Part shown: positions 37,241 to 45,210 of the stretch, one piece after another
How positions within the stretch are numbered: position 1 is the stretch's first letter
Layout: the number at the start of each line of letters is the position of its first letter
Assembly (NCBI GenBank): GCA_016721185.1
Contig: JADKIP010000012.1
Coordinates: 434,001 to 498,000, forward strand
Origin: Candidatus Dechloromonas phosphorivorans
GTDB taxonomy: Bacteria; Pseudomonadota; Gammaproteobacteria; Burkholderiales; Rhodocyclaceae
Direction of reading: 5' to 3'
DNA length: 64,000 bases
Notes under the pieces: generated by a model
The model's database searches: none
Seen by the model: only the letters and a program-made list of their open reading frames with translations
Told to the model about the DNA's origin: nothing
Position numbers and translations under genes: made by a program

Positions 37241-38233
37241 TCAGGCAGTCAGCTTGATGACGGCACGCGGGATGCTGCAAAGATTGACGGGGTTCGATTG
37301 GGCCTCAATCATCGCGCCCCGGTTGAACGGCAGCATGTGAGACTTGGCATAAAGCGGCAGGCCCAACGTATTGACAGCCTCGGCATAGTCCGCAGGGCCA
37401 AAACGGGTAATGAACAGTTTGGGAATGCCTTGCGGAATCAGATACGCCTCACCCGCCGGGATAAAGTCGGTGCCGTTGTAGCTACCGCGATATTCAGCGA
37501 ACGTCACACCGCCAACGCTAAATGAATCCCGCACGTCGTCACGTAGCATGGCAGCGGCAGCCCAACCTACAGAGAAGTTCTCGACGCTGGGATGCCCCTG
37601 CAAAGCATCAAAGAAGGCGGGGGAACACAATGCAATCCAGCCGCTCGGCTTGGCGGCACCCAGGGCGCCTTCAGCCAGGCGCTTGGCGGCCATGATCTTG
37701 TTAATAATTTTGGTGGTGGCGGTGTCAAGGTCGACATCGATGCTTTGCTGAGATACACCAAATTCGGACCACAGATCAATCAGCACGCCGCCGGAAGCAT
37801 CCAAAATCTGGCCCTTGATGGCACCAATGCGGTGAAATTCAATCGTGGCTTCCAGATTCAGACGCATCGGGGCCAGGTGATCGTTATCCAGCGTGCCTTG
37901 CAGCGTCTTCAGCTCGGTGGTGCCGAATTCGCGGACATCCTGAATACTGTCGGCCAGCAAGGTGCTGCGCTGGATCAAGTGAGCGCATTCAAAGCTCAGG
38001 CCCTCACGCTGGCCAGGACGGAAGACCGGTGCCGGTGCCCCGCGTCCAATGCTCGGCACGAGTTGCAGCGTATTGTTTTTAAGTTCAATGCTGGCTTTTG
38101 TGGTGGCAATACCTTCCTCTTCAAATAGCTTTAGGGCAGCGATTTGACCAGGAACATACGGGGCTTTGTTGATTGATCCCGTCAGGCTTTCGGCGGTGAA
38201 CAGGTCGGTTGAGAAAATTGATTCGTTTGCCAT
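37241..38233 (-). CDS. Major capsid protein, lambda gpE family
   Basis: A 330-residue HK97-fold major capsid protein of the gpE family (PF03864). Landmarks are LFTAESLTGSINKAPYVPGQIAALKLFEEEGIATTKASIE at the N-terminus, IEFHRIGAIKGQILDASG (the typical E..R..AIKG..LDA block) and a C-terminal YAKSHMLPFNRGAMIEAQSNPV. It is complete and of normal length. It assembles the icosahedral shell. In this element it is accompanied only by a protease, with no portal or large terminase. Confidence 0.92.
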   Translation of the reverse strand: MANESIFSTDLFTAESLTGSINKAPYVPGQIAALKLFEEEGIATTKASIELKNNTLQLVPSIGRGAPAPVFRPGQREGLSFECAHLIQRSTLLADSIQDVREFGTTELKTLQGTLDNDHLAPMRLNLEATIEFHRIGAIKGQILDASGGVLIDLWSEFGVSQQSIDVDLDTATTKIINKIMAAKRLAEGALGAAKPSGWIALCSPAFFDALQGHPSVENFSVGWAAAAMLRDDVRDSFSVGGVTFAEYRGSYNGTDFIPAGEAYLIPQGIPKLFITRFGPADYAEAVNTLGLPLYAKSHMLPFNRGAMIEAQSNPVNLCSIPRAVIKLTA

Positions 38234-38254
38234 GGTGGCGATTCTCCAAAAGGG

Positions 38255-38473
38255 TCAGGAAGTTTTTTGGCCGTGTAGCCAGGCACCCAGCTCGGAGCCA
38301 CGCACTAATTTCACGCGTTTGCCGATTTGGATAATTTCAAGGGGGATGCTTCCATCGGCAACGCCGATTTCAAGCAGCTCGGGGGTAATGCCAGCCAAGC
38401 GGGCCGCAGCAGACAGGCGAACCATCCCCATCGGGATGGCGTCCAGGTCAGGCGGTAAAGGGGTGAGAGTCAT
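38255..38473 (-). CDS. Small HTH (excisionase/Nu1-like) protein
   Basis: A 72-residue protein with a winged-HTH-like core: VRLSAAARLAGITPELLEIGVADGSIPLEIIQIGKRVKLVRGSELGAWL, the pattern of excisionase and AlpA/Nu1 N-terminal domains. It sits between the Nu1-like helical protein and the capsid gene. Together they look like the two halves of a small terminase split over two genes, or this may be a late-gene regulator. Confidence 0.55.
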   Translation of the reverse strand: MTLTPLPPDLDAIPMGMVRLSAAARLAGITPELLEIGVADGSIPLEIIQIGKRVKLVRGSELGAWLHGQKTS

Positions 38474-38562
38474 TCGACGGGCCTCAGTAATAAGACCCGT
38501 TTATGTTGCTTTATCGGTGTTTATCCCGCCTGTGGGCGGATTTCAGGCGCTTATCGGTGCTT

Positions 38563-38934
38563 TCATGCCTGCTCGGCAAGCTGGGTAGCGATGTCTTCCA
38601 GGGCGGCATTGATTTTGTCTTCCAGCAGATAGCGAATCTGGTTTTCGTCGGTCGATAACGCTATCTGGCTGGCCAGGCTGGCCGGGATGATTGCCAGGGC
38701 GGCGCGGATGATGGCGACGGCCTCGGTAACGGCGGATTCAATGGTATCGACCAGCATCAGACCATCGGCCCGGGCGCGGGCTTCGCGTTCGGCGATATCG
38801 GCATGGGCGGACTCCTTGCGAGCCCTCGCCGCCTGGTAATCAAGCTCGGGATGCTTCCAGTTCGATCCAACCTCAGTCTGAGGATGGACGATTGTGCCGG
38901 CGAAGGGCGCTGGGTTCATGGTGGATTCGCTCAT
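38563..38934 (-). CDS. Nu1-like (small terminase helical domain) protein
   Basis: A 123-residue protein. The part DYQAARARKESAHADIAEREARARADGLMLVDTIESAV..IIRAALAIIPASLASQI..LLEDKINAALEDI has the character of the central and C-terminal helices of Nu1/DUF1441-type small terminase or packaging proteins. The DNA-binding N-terminus is missing and a separate HTH gene follows. If correct, the satellite may direct its own packaging specificity. Start overlaps the preceding gene (ATGA). Confidence 0.45.
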   Translation of the reverse strand: MSESTMNPAPFAGTIVHPQTEVGSNWKHPELDYQAARARKESAHADIAEREARARADGLMLVDTIESAVTEAVAIIRAALAIIPASLASQIALSTDENQIRYLLEDKINAALEDIATQLAEQA

Positions 38935-39401
38935 TTTTCATTACCAGGAGGAACGCCGCCTGGTTTGATTTTCAATCGAGGTTCAATGATTCGACCAAGG
39001 CGCAGCTCGGCTTTGGCACCGAGCAGCGCCAGGCCAATCTCAAAACGAAACGCATCATTTTCATGGGCTTCGACCAGGAGGCGAAACCGGCCTATTGCAG
39101 AAGCGCCAGGCGGTCGAGGTTTCCAAGGGTCAAGACCGACAAAAGCGGCGGCGCTGTGGCTGTCCAGAATCAAATCTTCGGCGCTCTCATCGGACAGATC
39201 AAATAGCCATAAGAGAACGTACGTGCGAACCATGACAGCCAGCGGATACGGCGGCCGGCCAGTCGTTGGCTTTGGGTAAATCGGATCAATCATTTGCTCC
39301 AGGCGCACCCACGGCAAAAGTGATTCCAGGCGTTCTAACAAACGGGCTCTTCGAGGCTTGCGGCCTCGCGGCCAGCTCACTGAGCAAAACAGGCTTGTCA
39401 T
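38931..39401 (-). CDS. Stand-alone IS5-type DUF772 domain protein
   Basis: A 156-residue protein: LERLESLLPWVRLEQMIDPIYPKPTTGRPPYPLAVMVRTYVLLWLFDLSDESAEDLILDSHSAAAFVGLD is the DUF772 N-terminal domain of IS5-family transposases. The DDE catalytic domain is absent; the protein ends after a short proline-rich tail. No IS ends are visible around it, and its stop overlaps the start of the next gene, so it is wired into the late operon. It is either an IS relic that fits by chance or an exapted DNA-binding domain. Confidence 0.6.
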   Translation of the reverse strand: MTSLFCSVSWPRGRKPRRARLLERLESLLPWVRLEQMIDPIYPKPTTGRPPYPLAVMVRTYVLLWLFDLSDESAEDLILDSHSAAAFVGLDPWKPRPPGASAIGRFRLLVEAHENDAFRFEIGLALLGAKAELRLGRIIEPRLKIKPGGVPPGNEK

Positions 39402-39544
39402 TCGGGCTAATCCCTTTTTTAGTGGATTCAGTTAGCGTTTCGGTAGATCAATTAATTGAGTTCAGTAACTTACGAGGCTGCTGACTACAGAAATGTCAAG
39501 GCTCGCATTACCCTTGGGGGTCGAGTTTCCACAGGGACCCCGGC

Positions 39545-40342
39545 TCATTTCCATTTGCCTCGGTATCCCGAAGAGGCCATCGCTTGCTTGAAGGCTTTAT
39601 TGAATTCGGGGATCAGGTTTTTGTTCGCCACGCGGGCGGCAACCTTTTCCCACTCGATTCGCTTCGTGTAGTTCGGTTTTCTGATGAAGGCCAGCACCGG
39701 CTCAACCCGGCCCTTGGCGATGACCTTCCAGATACCCAGTGGCTGCTTGACGATGTATTCTGAGCGTTTGACTCTCATACCTCGCCCACTACCAGTTGCG
39801 GCCAATGTTCCCTTCTTCCGAAGTTTGGAATGGGTACGATCGCTCATGCTGCGAATGCCAGGCTCAACGAACGCGCCAAGCTGGGTGAGCATCGCGGTCA
39901 CGTCACCCCGGTGCAGGTTTCCGTACTGATCGAGGCGAGCGCCACGACCGGGTGCGACATACATGCCGGCGGGCAGAATACCCAGGCGAGATAGCCGCAT
40001 CTCAAGGCGCTTGATGTTGCGTGATCCACCTTTGAATTGATGACCAATAATCTGCGCCATCGAGAGTGATTGCTTGCCGCCCATTTCCCGGTCCTTAAGC
40101 CAGACCACCGCCTCGGGGTTGGTTTTCGTTGCCGGCTTCATCATGATGCTGTTCAACGTCGTCGGGGTCGGTCGGTCAAACTTCTGCTTCATTTCCTCGA
40201 CAAGGGCAGTTTTGATCAATGAGGCGGTCCGGGTGATGGCCACCGTTGCCGCGAACTTCGCCTGTTTTTCAATACCGCCCAAGCTTTTGGCAGCATTGGC
40301 TAGCTGCTTCAATCCGCTGGTTTTCAGATCGATCCTGATCAT
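39545..40342 (-). CDS. Phage tail/neck-like structural protein
   Basis: A 265-residue basic protein beginning MIRIDLKTSGLKQLANAAKSLGGIEKQAKFAATVAITRTASLIKTALVEEM, the pattern of gp10/minor-tail-type proteins, where an amphipathic helix is followed by NRTA-like segments. Later it has a Gly/Arg-rich stretch. It overlaps the Mor-like gene by four bases. It could be a head-tail connector or tail-completion component; no closer family is recognised. A 143-base gap without a gene follows it (39402-39544). Confidence 0.5.
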   Translation of the reverse strand: MIRIDLKTSGLKQLANAAKSLGGIEKQAKFAATVAITRTASLIKTALVEEMKQKFDRPTPTTLNSIMMKPATKTNPEAVVWLKDREMGGKQSLSMAQIIGHQFKGGSRNIKRLEMRLSRLGILPAGMYVAPGRGARLDQYGNLHRGDVTAMLTQLGAFVEPGIRSMSDRTHSKLRKKGTLAATGSGRGMRVKRSEYIVKQPLGIWKVIAKGRVEPVLAFIRKPNYTKRIEWEKVAARVANKNLIPEFNKAFKQAMASSGYRGKWK

Positions 40343-40710
40343 GATTTTCTCGCTAGCTGTGTAAGGGGTTTGCCGCTCGCTATCGCTGCTTGAATCTGCC
40401 GGATTCGCGGACTGCCGATCTCGGTACGCTCGGCAATTTCAGAATTCGACAGGCCGCGCCTGGTCAATCGATAGATCAGACCCAAGCGGCGCTCTTGTTC
40501 AAAGCGCATTGCCGGTGGAAAAATAGTTTCTCCGCCAAAGTTGGCAATCAACGCCAGGTAGGCCGATTCACCCAAAACCCGCTCAAGCATGTGCCCGGGC
40601 TGGTAAAGCCCTGGCACGTAGAGGTTGACGGATGATTCGCAAAAGGCACACAACGTCAAGGCCGGCAGCGCACCGATAGCATTGGCAAGTTGTTCGAATT
40701 TTGGGTACAT
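40339..40710 (-). CDS. Mor-like late-gene activator
   Basis: A 123-residue protein with ALIANFGGETIFPPAMRFEQERRLGLIYRLTRRGLSNSEIAERTEIGSPRIRQIQ, the layout of Mor/C-family phage activators: a dimerisation segment with a GG-x-x-x-P turn, then a C-terminal HTH. It is the first gene after the large inverted repeat and heads the operon with capsid and protease. This is where an activator of late genes would be expected. Confidence 0.5.
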   Translation of the reverse strand: MYPKFEQLANAIGALPALTLCAFCESSVNLYVPGLYQPGHMLERVLGESAYLALIANFGGETIFPPAMRFEQERRLGLIYRLTRRGLSNSEIAERTEIGSPRIRQIQAAIASGKPLTQLARKS

Positions 40711-40789
40711 GCACCCATGCTGCGGTCGGTGGGCATTGGTCGCCTGTTAGCGCTTTTCAGATTTATTGATGGTTTCAATCTGGCGGCGT

Positions 40790-40874
40790 ACCCCTATCGA
40801 AAAAGTAGAAAAACTCGAAAAACCCAAATGCGGTGTTTCGGTTTTTCGAGTAATTCGACTTTTTCGATAGGGGT
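40790..40874. repeat. Near-perfect 35-bp-arm inverted repeat, candidate replication origin
   Basis: Left arm 40790-40824 and right arm 40840-40874 are inverse complements with three mismatches, separated by 15 bases. Both arms contain CTATCGAAAAAGT and ACTCGAAAAACC. It lies in the only long intergenic gap of the satellite, between the replication genes and the late operon. Directly beside it, 40905-40935 is very AT-rich (ATATAAATATAAATATACTT). Repeated binding units plus an AT-rich stretch next to primase/helicase-like genes suggest the origin. Another role, such as late promoter control or a cruciform packaging signal, is possible. Confidence 0.6.
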
Positions 40875-40947
40875 GCACTTTCGGATTGCAACTCACTGAA
40901 TATAAATATAAATATACTTAAAATAGGTTTTATGGCGAAAAACCGAA

Positions 40948-42549
40948 TTAGTCGATAAACAGCTTGGGATTCATACGGATCATGGTTGTTGGGCGTGCGC
41001 CTCTATTTGGCACCTTCTCCACCTTCACCACGTCGCCCTGCTCAAGCCTTTCGATAGCCTTATCCAGCCGGGCAACCGTTCGGAAGCGCCCTTCCATCGC
41101 CTTCTGGCATTCGCTCTTGCTGAACGAAAGCCGCCGGCCGTCCTGCGCCCACTTCACTACCGCCGTCGCGTCGGTGTCGGTCGCATCAGCACCCAGCAGG
41201 CCGAACGCGGCGTGGGCGTGGGGTATCAGCAAGCGGCACAGGCGCACCGCCTTTTCTGTGGCTTCCAGACTCACACCCTCGGCAGCCGGGCCGCAGTCTG
41301 CCAGCTCAATCAAGGCAGCAATCCGCGCCGCCGCGCCCGGTAGCTTGCTTGACCAGTCGGCTATGGATTCCATCGCGCCGCGCTCGCCTTGCTGCGCCTC
41401 GATCTCGGCAGCAAAGTCGAGCCATAGCTCACGGGCTGGGTCAGTCATTGCCAGTGCGCGGGGCTTGTTGACTGCTTGCGAACGGCCATCGAGCAGGCCA
41501 TGCAAGCGCCGCTCGTACTCCTGCTTTACATAGTGCGGAATTGCCCAGCGCCGCCGCACGTCACGACTGCCCACGTTGCTTTGCGGCATGGCAAACAGGA
41601 AACGGGCCAGCAAGCCGCTATCCCGAAACCGGCGGCTGCTCGCCACGTCTGCCAATACGCCCGGCTGAAGGGCAAGGCCAAAGGTCAGGGCCGGTCGATC
41701 AACGTGGGCGCAGCGGTCGGCACGATCTACCCGCATCGGTGCCCCGGCATGACCTTGAAGAAACACGTCCAAGTTCGCATTGCCGCCTGAATACATGCCG
41801 GACATGATCAGGAAAATGCCCGCCTCATCACTCAGTACGGCCATGCGCTCATCGTGTTCTACCAGGAGCGCCTGCAAGCGTTCTGCCGTCACGTCGCCAG
41901 TGAAAAGACGCGGTGCCCGGATCTCGGGCGGCATGTTGTTTTCTTCATCTTCGATCTGCTTGCGGAACTCTTCACGGGCCTTGTCGCTATCCGCGTTGAC
42001 CGCAGCCTTGGTCAGCTTCTCGATATTCTTCTTGGCCACCATCCGCGCCGCCTTTGAGCTTACTATTTCGCGCCGTAGCCGGTCACGCTCCAGCTTTTCC
42101 CAATGGACCAACGGACCAGCCAGGGCACCAATAACCGCCGTCTTCCGGCTGCCACTGGGGAGCGTCGTCAATGTCCAGACATTCAAGGGCTCGGTGTAAT
42201 CGTCGTCCTCTCCCCAGGGCGCTACCTCAAACCGGCGATGTAGGCACGTCGCCAACACAGATAGCGAAACCATGACCGCTAGCGCCGTTGGCGTCTGCGT
42301 CGATTCAGCGACAGCCAGCGCCATATCCTTGACCCAGCTCGGCAGCACGTCGACTGGAATATCTGGTACTGGCACTTGATCAGGGAGAATGGGATCAGGC
42401 CAGTTTTCGCCAATGCTATGCACCTCGGCATTTTTACCGGCGGGGGTTTCTTCCGGCGTTCGATGCGCTTCGAGCGCCTCATTGATCACGATCGCCACCG
42501 CCGCGCCGCCTGCCACCCTTGCCAGATCGTTCATATCTGAATCAGACAT
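40948..42549 (-). CDS. DUF3987 replication protein
   Basis: A 533-residue DUF3987 (YfjI-like) protein from MSDSDMNDLARVAG. A P-loop-like segment TLPSGSRKTAVIGAL is followed by a coiled-coil (KNIEKLTKAAVNADSDKAREEFRKQIEDEE) and a conserved block VLSDEAGIFLIMSGMYSGGNANLDVFLQGHAG. The C-terminal part resembles a winged helix (RLSFSKSECQKAMEGRFRTVARLDKAIERLEQG). Such proteins pair with Toprim primases in satellites and plasmids as the replication module. ATG 42549 has GGAGGGG upstream and overlaps the Toprim gene. Confidence 0.8.
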   Translation of the reverse strand: MSDSDMNDLARVAGGAAVAIVINEALEAHRTPEETPAGKNAEVHSIGENWPDPILPDQVPVPDIPVDVLPSWVKDMALAVAESTQTPTALAVMVSLSVLATCLHRRFEVAPWGEDDDYTEPLNVWTLTTLPSGSRKTAVIGALAGPLVHWEKLERDRLRREIVSSKAARMVAKKNIEKLTKAAVNADSDKAREEFRKQIEDEENNMPPEIRAPRLFTGDVTAERLQALLVEHDERMAVLSDEAGIFLIMSGMYSGGNANLDVFLQGHAGAPMRVDRADRCAHVDRPALTFGLALQPGVLADVASSRRFRDSGLLARFLFAMPQSNVGSRDVRRRWAIPHYVKQEYERRLHGLLDGRSQAVNKPRALAMTDPARELWLDFAAEIEAQQGERGAMESIADWSSKLPGAAARIAALIELADCGPAAEGVSLEATEKAVRLCRLLIPHAHAAFGLLGADATDTDATAVVKWAQDGRRLSFSKSECQKAMEGRFRTVARLDKAIERLEQGDVVKVEKVPNRGARPTTMIRMNPKLFID

Positions 42550-43378
42550 GAGCAGCCCCTCCAAAGTGAGGAACAGCCAGCGCCGCGCCCACGGCCTGAG
42601 CCGCTTTGGTGGCAGCGGTTAGGCCCGGATTTCCCGGTGTTTCAGTGTCGTTGTCGGCGACGATCACCATCGGCAGGCGGGGAAACTTGCCACGCATTAC
42701 CCGTGCCACATGTTCAAGGTTTCCCGCATCAAATGCCACGGCGACGGCGTGCTGGGTCGCTTGGTAAATCGTTGCGCCGGTGGCGTAGCCCTCGGCAATG
42801 CACAAAGCATTCTTTGGCTTGCCGATGGCATGGTAAGAGGCTATTTTTCTGCCCCCGGTCAGAAAGGTTTTTTTGCCATCCGCACCAATGAATTGCAGCG
42901 AGTTCAGTTCACCGGCTGCATTTCTGACGGGGATAAGCAGTTGACCGCGTAGCTCTCGAATGCCGAACGCGTGCACCTGTTTTCTTATCAGGTACGGATG
43001 GTCATTGGTCGCAGGCTTCGCCCGATTCCACAAGCCCAGGGCACGCACCGCAGCCGCCGCATGAACCGACGCCTGCTCGGCATCTCGTGCCAGCTTGGCG
43101 GCTGCCATGCGTACAGCAAGAGCTTTGCGCTCGGCTTCGCTCATTGCCTGGTAATCCGTCGCTGTCCAATTTTCAGACTGGCCAGTCTTCCAGGAACCGA
43201 AAGCCCCGAAGGGCTTTTCGTCCAGGTGCAGCACATACCAGCCATTCGTCGACCCGGCCTTGTCGGTAACAACGCGGTAGCGATGCAATGCCCCGTCACC
43301 CAGCAAGGCCGGTTTGTGCATCGCCAGACCGGCCTCGGCCATCGCCTGGAGGAACGCAGCAGAATGAAGGGCGCTCAT
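42542..43378 (-). CDS. Toprim-domain primase-like protein
   Basis: A 278-residue protein. The C-terminal Toprim domain has ALCIAEGYATGATIYQAT (catalytic Glu196) and MVIVADNDTETPGN (D242-x-D244). The N-terminal half (YRVVTDKAGSTNGWYVLHLDEKPFGAFGSWKTG) is the domain found in phage and plasmid Toprim proteins without a zinc finger. It makes primers for the element together with the DUF3987 partner. Start and stop both overlap their neighbours. Confidence 0.82.
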   Translation of the reverse strand: MSALHSAAFLQAMAEAGLAMHKPALLGDGALHRYRVVTDKAGSTNGWYVLHLDEKPFGAFGSWKTGQSENWTATDYQAMSEAERKALAVRMAAAKLARDAEQASVHAAAAVRALGLWNRAKPATNDHPYLIRKQVHAFGIRELRGQLLIPVRNAAGELNSLQFIGADGKKTFLTGGRKIASYHAIGKPKNALCIAEGYATGATIYQATQHAVAVAFDAGNLEHVARVMRGKFPRLPMVIVADNDTETPGNPGLTAATKAAQAVGAALAVPHFGGAAHV

Positions 43379-43587
43379 TTCTTCACTGCCCGTTTTTTTA
43401 ATGCCGCTTTGACTCGCTCAGCACCTTCAGCACGTCGCTTATCCCGCGCTTGCGCCCGCCGCCATTCTCGGGCGGATGCCGCGCCCGTATCGTTACCGAT
43501 TCCGCCCCCGGCGAAAAACCTCACCGATTCACACAGCACCGTATTTTTCCCTGCTGGCTCGAACAGCGTCAGCAATTTATTGGACAT
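43375..43587 (-). CDS. Small basic satellite protein
   Basis: A 70-residue protein from MSNKLLTLFEPAG (AGGAGCC upstream). The C-terminal half is a strongly basic helix (AREWRRAQARDKRRAEGAERVKAALKKRAVKK). Function unknown; nucleic-acid binding is likely from charge. Its stop overlaps the Toprim start (ATGA), so it belongs to the replication operon. Confidence 0.6.
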   Translation of the reverse strand: MSNKLLTLFEPAGKNTVLCESVRFFAGGGIGNDTGAASAREWRRAQARDKRRAEGAERVKAALKKRAVKK

Positions 43588-43897
43588 AGTGGGGCTCCTG
43601 GTCGACAGGGTTTTCGTTGCAAAAATCAACGTAGTCCTGGAGAAAATCCCACAATGGATCAATCTGATCTGTGGTGAACTCATCATCGCTGGCAGATATC
43701 GTTATGGCCTCGCGAATAACCTCACTCAATGCCACAGTGCGGCGGATGATTTCAGGGCTAAGCGCGGTCGACTCCATCGTCAGATACTGGCAATCGACTG
43801 CTTTGGCCAGCGCTATCCCAACCATCGCCATCAGCCTTAAACCTAGCTCAGTCATTTCACCATCATCCTGATTCGTTGCGTATTTTTCAGGCGTCAT
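43577..43897 (-). CDS. Small satellite protein, acidic
   Basis: A 106-residue protein from MTPEKYATNQDDGEMTELG. Not recognised. It is helical and acidic, ending DFCNENPVDQEPHYVQ. It overlaps genes on both sides, part of a chain of tightly packed early genes. A longer start at 43921 is possible, but GAGGT before 43897 supports this one. Confidence 0.5.
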   Translation of the reverse strand: MTPEKYATNQDDGEMTELGLRLMAMVGIALAKAVDCQYLTMESTALSPEIIRRTVALSEVIREAITISASDDEFTTDQIDPLWDFLQDYVDFCNENPVDQEPHYVQ

Positions 43898-44132
43898 GAT
43901 TGACCTCACTGTCATCTGCATCAGGCGTTAGGTAGTTCATCGCACCGTCTTCCCAAGCCATTGGGCAGCCGGTCAGCAGGCGGTTCGCTTCACTGAGCGC
44001 AGCATCAATCAGGCTTAGCCAGTTGCTGGTAGCAGCCACATTGCCGGCATCCTGATCGGCATAATTGATCGCCTGAGAAATACCGGCAAGAATCAGCGCA
44101 GCTTTGCTGACATTAGGTTTGAATTCAGCCAT
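43887..44132 (-). CDS. Small satellite protein
   Basis: An 81-residue protein from MAEFKPNVSKAALILAGISQ, with GAGGGTGG upstream. It resembles its upstream neighbours in composition and shape (helix, SLIDAALSEANRLLTG, acidic tail), so the run of four small genes may derive from duplication. Function unknown. Confidence 0.5.
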   Translation of the reverse strand: MAEFKPNVSKAALILAGISQAINYADQDAGNVAATSNWLSLIDAALSEANRLLTGCPMAWEDGAMNYLTPDADDSEVNHDA

Positions 44133-44376
44133 GGTGACCACCCTCTTTCTGCATCGCTTCCAGGGCGGCTTTGCAGGTATCGAGAAGGGATGCGAACCCC
44201 CTGGCGTGATCGTAGGAGAACTCAATGCTGCCGTCCGTTGCCTCTATCATCAGCTTTGAGACAAGGCCCAAGACCGATTGAACGTGGCTTGTGTCGCCGT
44301 CGTTACCAATTAGCGGGTTGATCGTGTTGAGGTTTACGCCAGGTGTAAGATTGGCAACTTGTGCTTTATCAGTCAC
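44125..44376 (-). CDS. Small satellite protein (GTG start)
   Basis: An 83-residue protein starting at GTG 44376 (VTDKAQVANLTPGVNLNTI), where the start overlaps the previous stop (GTGACTGA). Contains a central SVLGLVSKLMIEATDGSIEFSYDHARGFASLLDTCKAALEAM helix pair. Not recognised. The overlap pattern supports it as a real gene. Confidence 0.5.
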   Translation of the reverse strand: MTDKAQVANLTPGVNLNTINPLIGNDGDTSHVQSVLGLVSKLMIEATDGSIEFSYDHARGFASLLDTCKAALEAMQKEGGHHG

Positions 44377-44647
44377 GGGACACCTCGCAAATAGCCGCCA
44401 TGGCTTCGCCATATCGGGCTTCATCGCACGAATTTACGACATCCTGGATGAGATAGACAGCCTCAATCAGATCTTTGCCAACGGTGTTATTTTCTGCATC
44501 GCTCGGCACCAGAAGGCCGCTATTGATTGCCTCGAATAACGCATTGCAGGCAAACAGATATAGCTCGGTCTCACCACGCTGGAAGCAATGGAACCTGCGG
44601 CTCAAGTTGTCGTAGTTGGCGGGGATTGCATTTTCTACGGTAGCCAT
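44369..44647 (-). CDS. Small satellite protein
   Basis: A 92-residue protein from MATVENAIPANYDNLSRRFHCFQ. It has the features of its neighbours: LFEAINSGLLVPSDAENNTVGKDLIEAVYLIQDVVNS. Not recognised. It overlaps the next gene and its ATG overlaps the preceding stop (TGATG). Confidence 0.5.
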   Translation of the reverse strand: MATVENAIPANYDNLSRRFHCFQRGETELYLFACNALFEAINSGLLVPSDAENNTVGKDLIEAVYLIQDVVNSCDEARYGEAMAAICEVSRD

Positions 44648-45210
44648 CACGCAGCCCTCCCGACGAAGGAAAGACGATAGGCCAGCGCGGGGCCGGTGAA
44701 TTTGCGGATGAAGTTGTAGACGGAAAAACGGGAGGGAGCGCGGGTGCGCTTTTGCTTGGTCATGATAGTGGCCTTAGTAGCGGTTTTGATTCCGCCATCC
44801 CTAGTCCAATAGGGGTGGCAGACCGAACGGAGTTGGACTACCGGTAAGGCACCGGCCCGCATTGCTGCGGCTCCGCCCGGCCCGCCATTGATGGGCACAC
44901 CAGACGCAAAAAAAGCCGCATCATATTGCGGCTTATTCGCCGCCTTACTCGGGAGTCCAAGCCCGGTCACTGTTGTTTCAGCGACGCAATTAGATTGCCA
45001 CGGCATGAACGCTGCGGTCAACTGCTTTTTCGGGCGATTTTTCCAGGTGCGTTTTAGCCGGCGGTTTTGGCGGGAGGGCTTCTGGGTGTCGTCGACGCAG
45101 GACTGCTGAAAACTTAGCACTCGTGATGCGCTACAATGATCGCCGTTGAAAGCAGTTTTTGAAGCCGTGCCGGTGCTTGCCACTTGTGCGGCTTTTTTGT
45201 TGTTGGTCAT
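44647..45210 (-). CDS. Ash-like ORF with internal 38-codon gene
   Basis: A 187-residue reading from MTNNKKAAQVASTGTASK, whose ATG overlaps the AlpA-like stop (ATGA). The region resembles P4 ash-type reading frames (SVCHPYWTRDGGIKTATKATIM near the end), which sit where P4-like satellites make an immunity RNA. A terminator-like hairpin lies inside it at 44908-44934, so a short transcript is likely and the translation may be secondary. The last part, 44647-44763 (MTKQKRTRAPSRFSVYNFIRKF..), has its own ATG and may be the real small protein. Confidence 0.45.
   Translation of the reverse strand: MTNNKKAAQVASTGTASKTAFNGDHCSASRVLSFQQSCVDDTQKPSRQNRRLKRTWKNRPKKQLTAAFMPWQSNCVAETTVTGLGLPSKAANKPQYDAAFFASGVPINGGPGGAAAMRAGALPVVQLRSVCHPYWTRDGGIKTATKATIMTKQKRTRAPSRFSVYNFIRKFTGPALAYRLSFVGRAA
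44908..44934 (-). terminator. Intrinsic terminator within the ash-like region
   Basis: Read leftward: stem AAGCCGCAA-tatga-TGCGGCTT followed by a run of T (seven A on the plus strand, 44908-44914). It would stop transcripts from the AlpA promoter before the replication genes unless read-through or anti-termination occurs, like the P4 immunity control. Confidence 0.7.
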
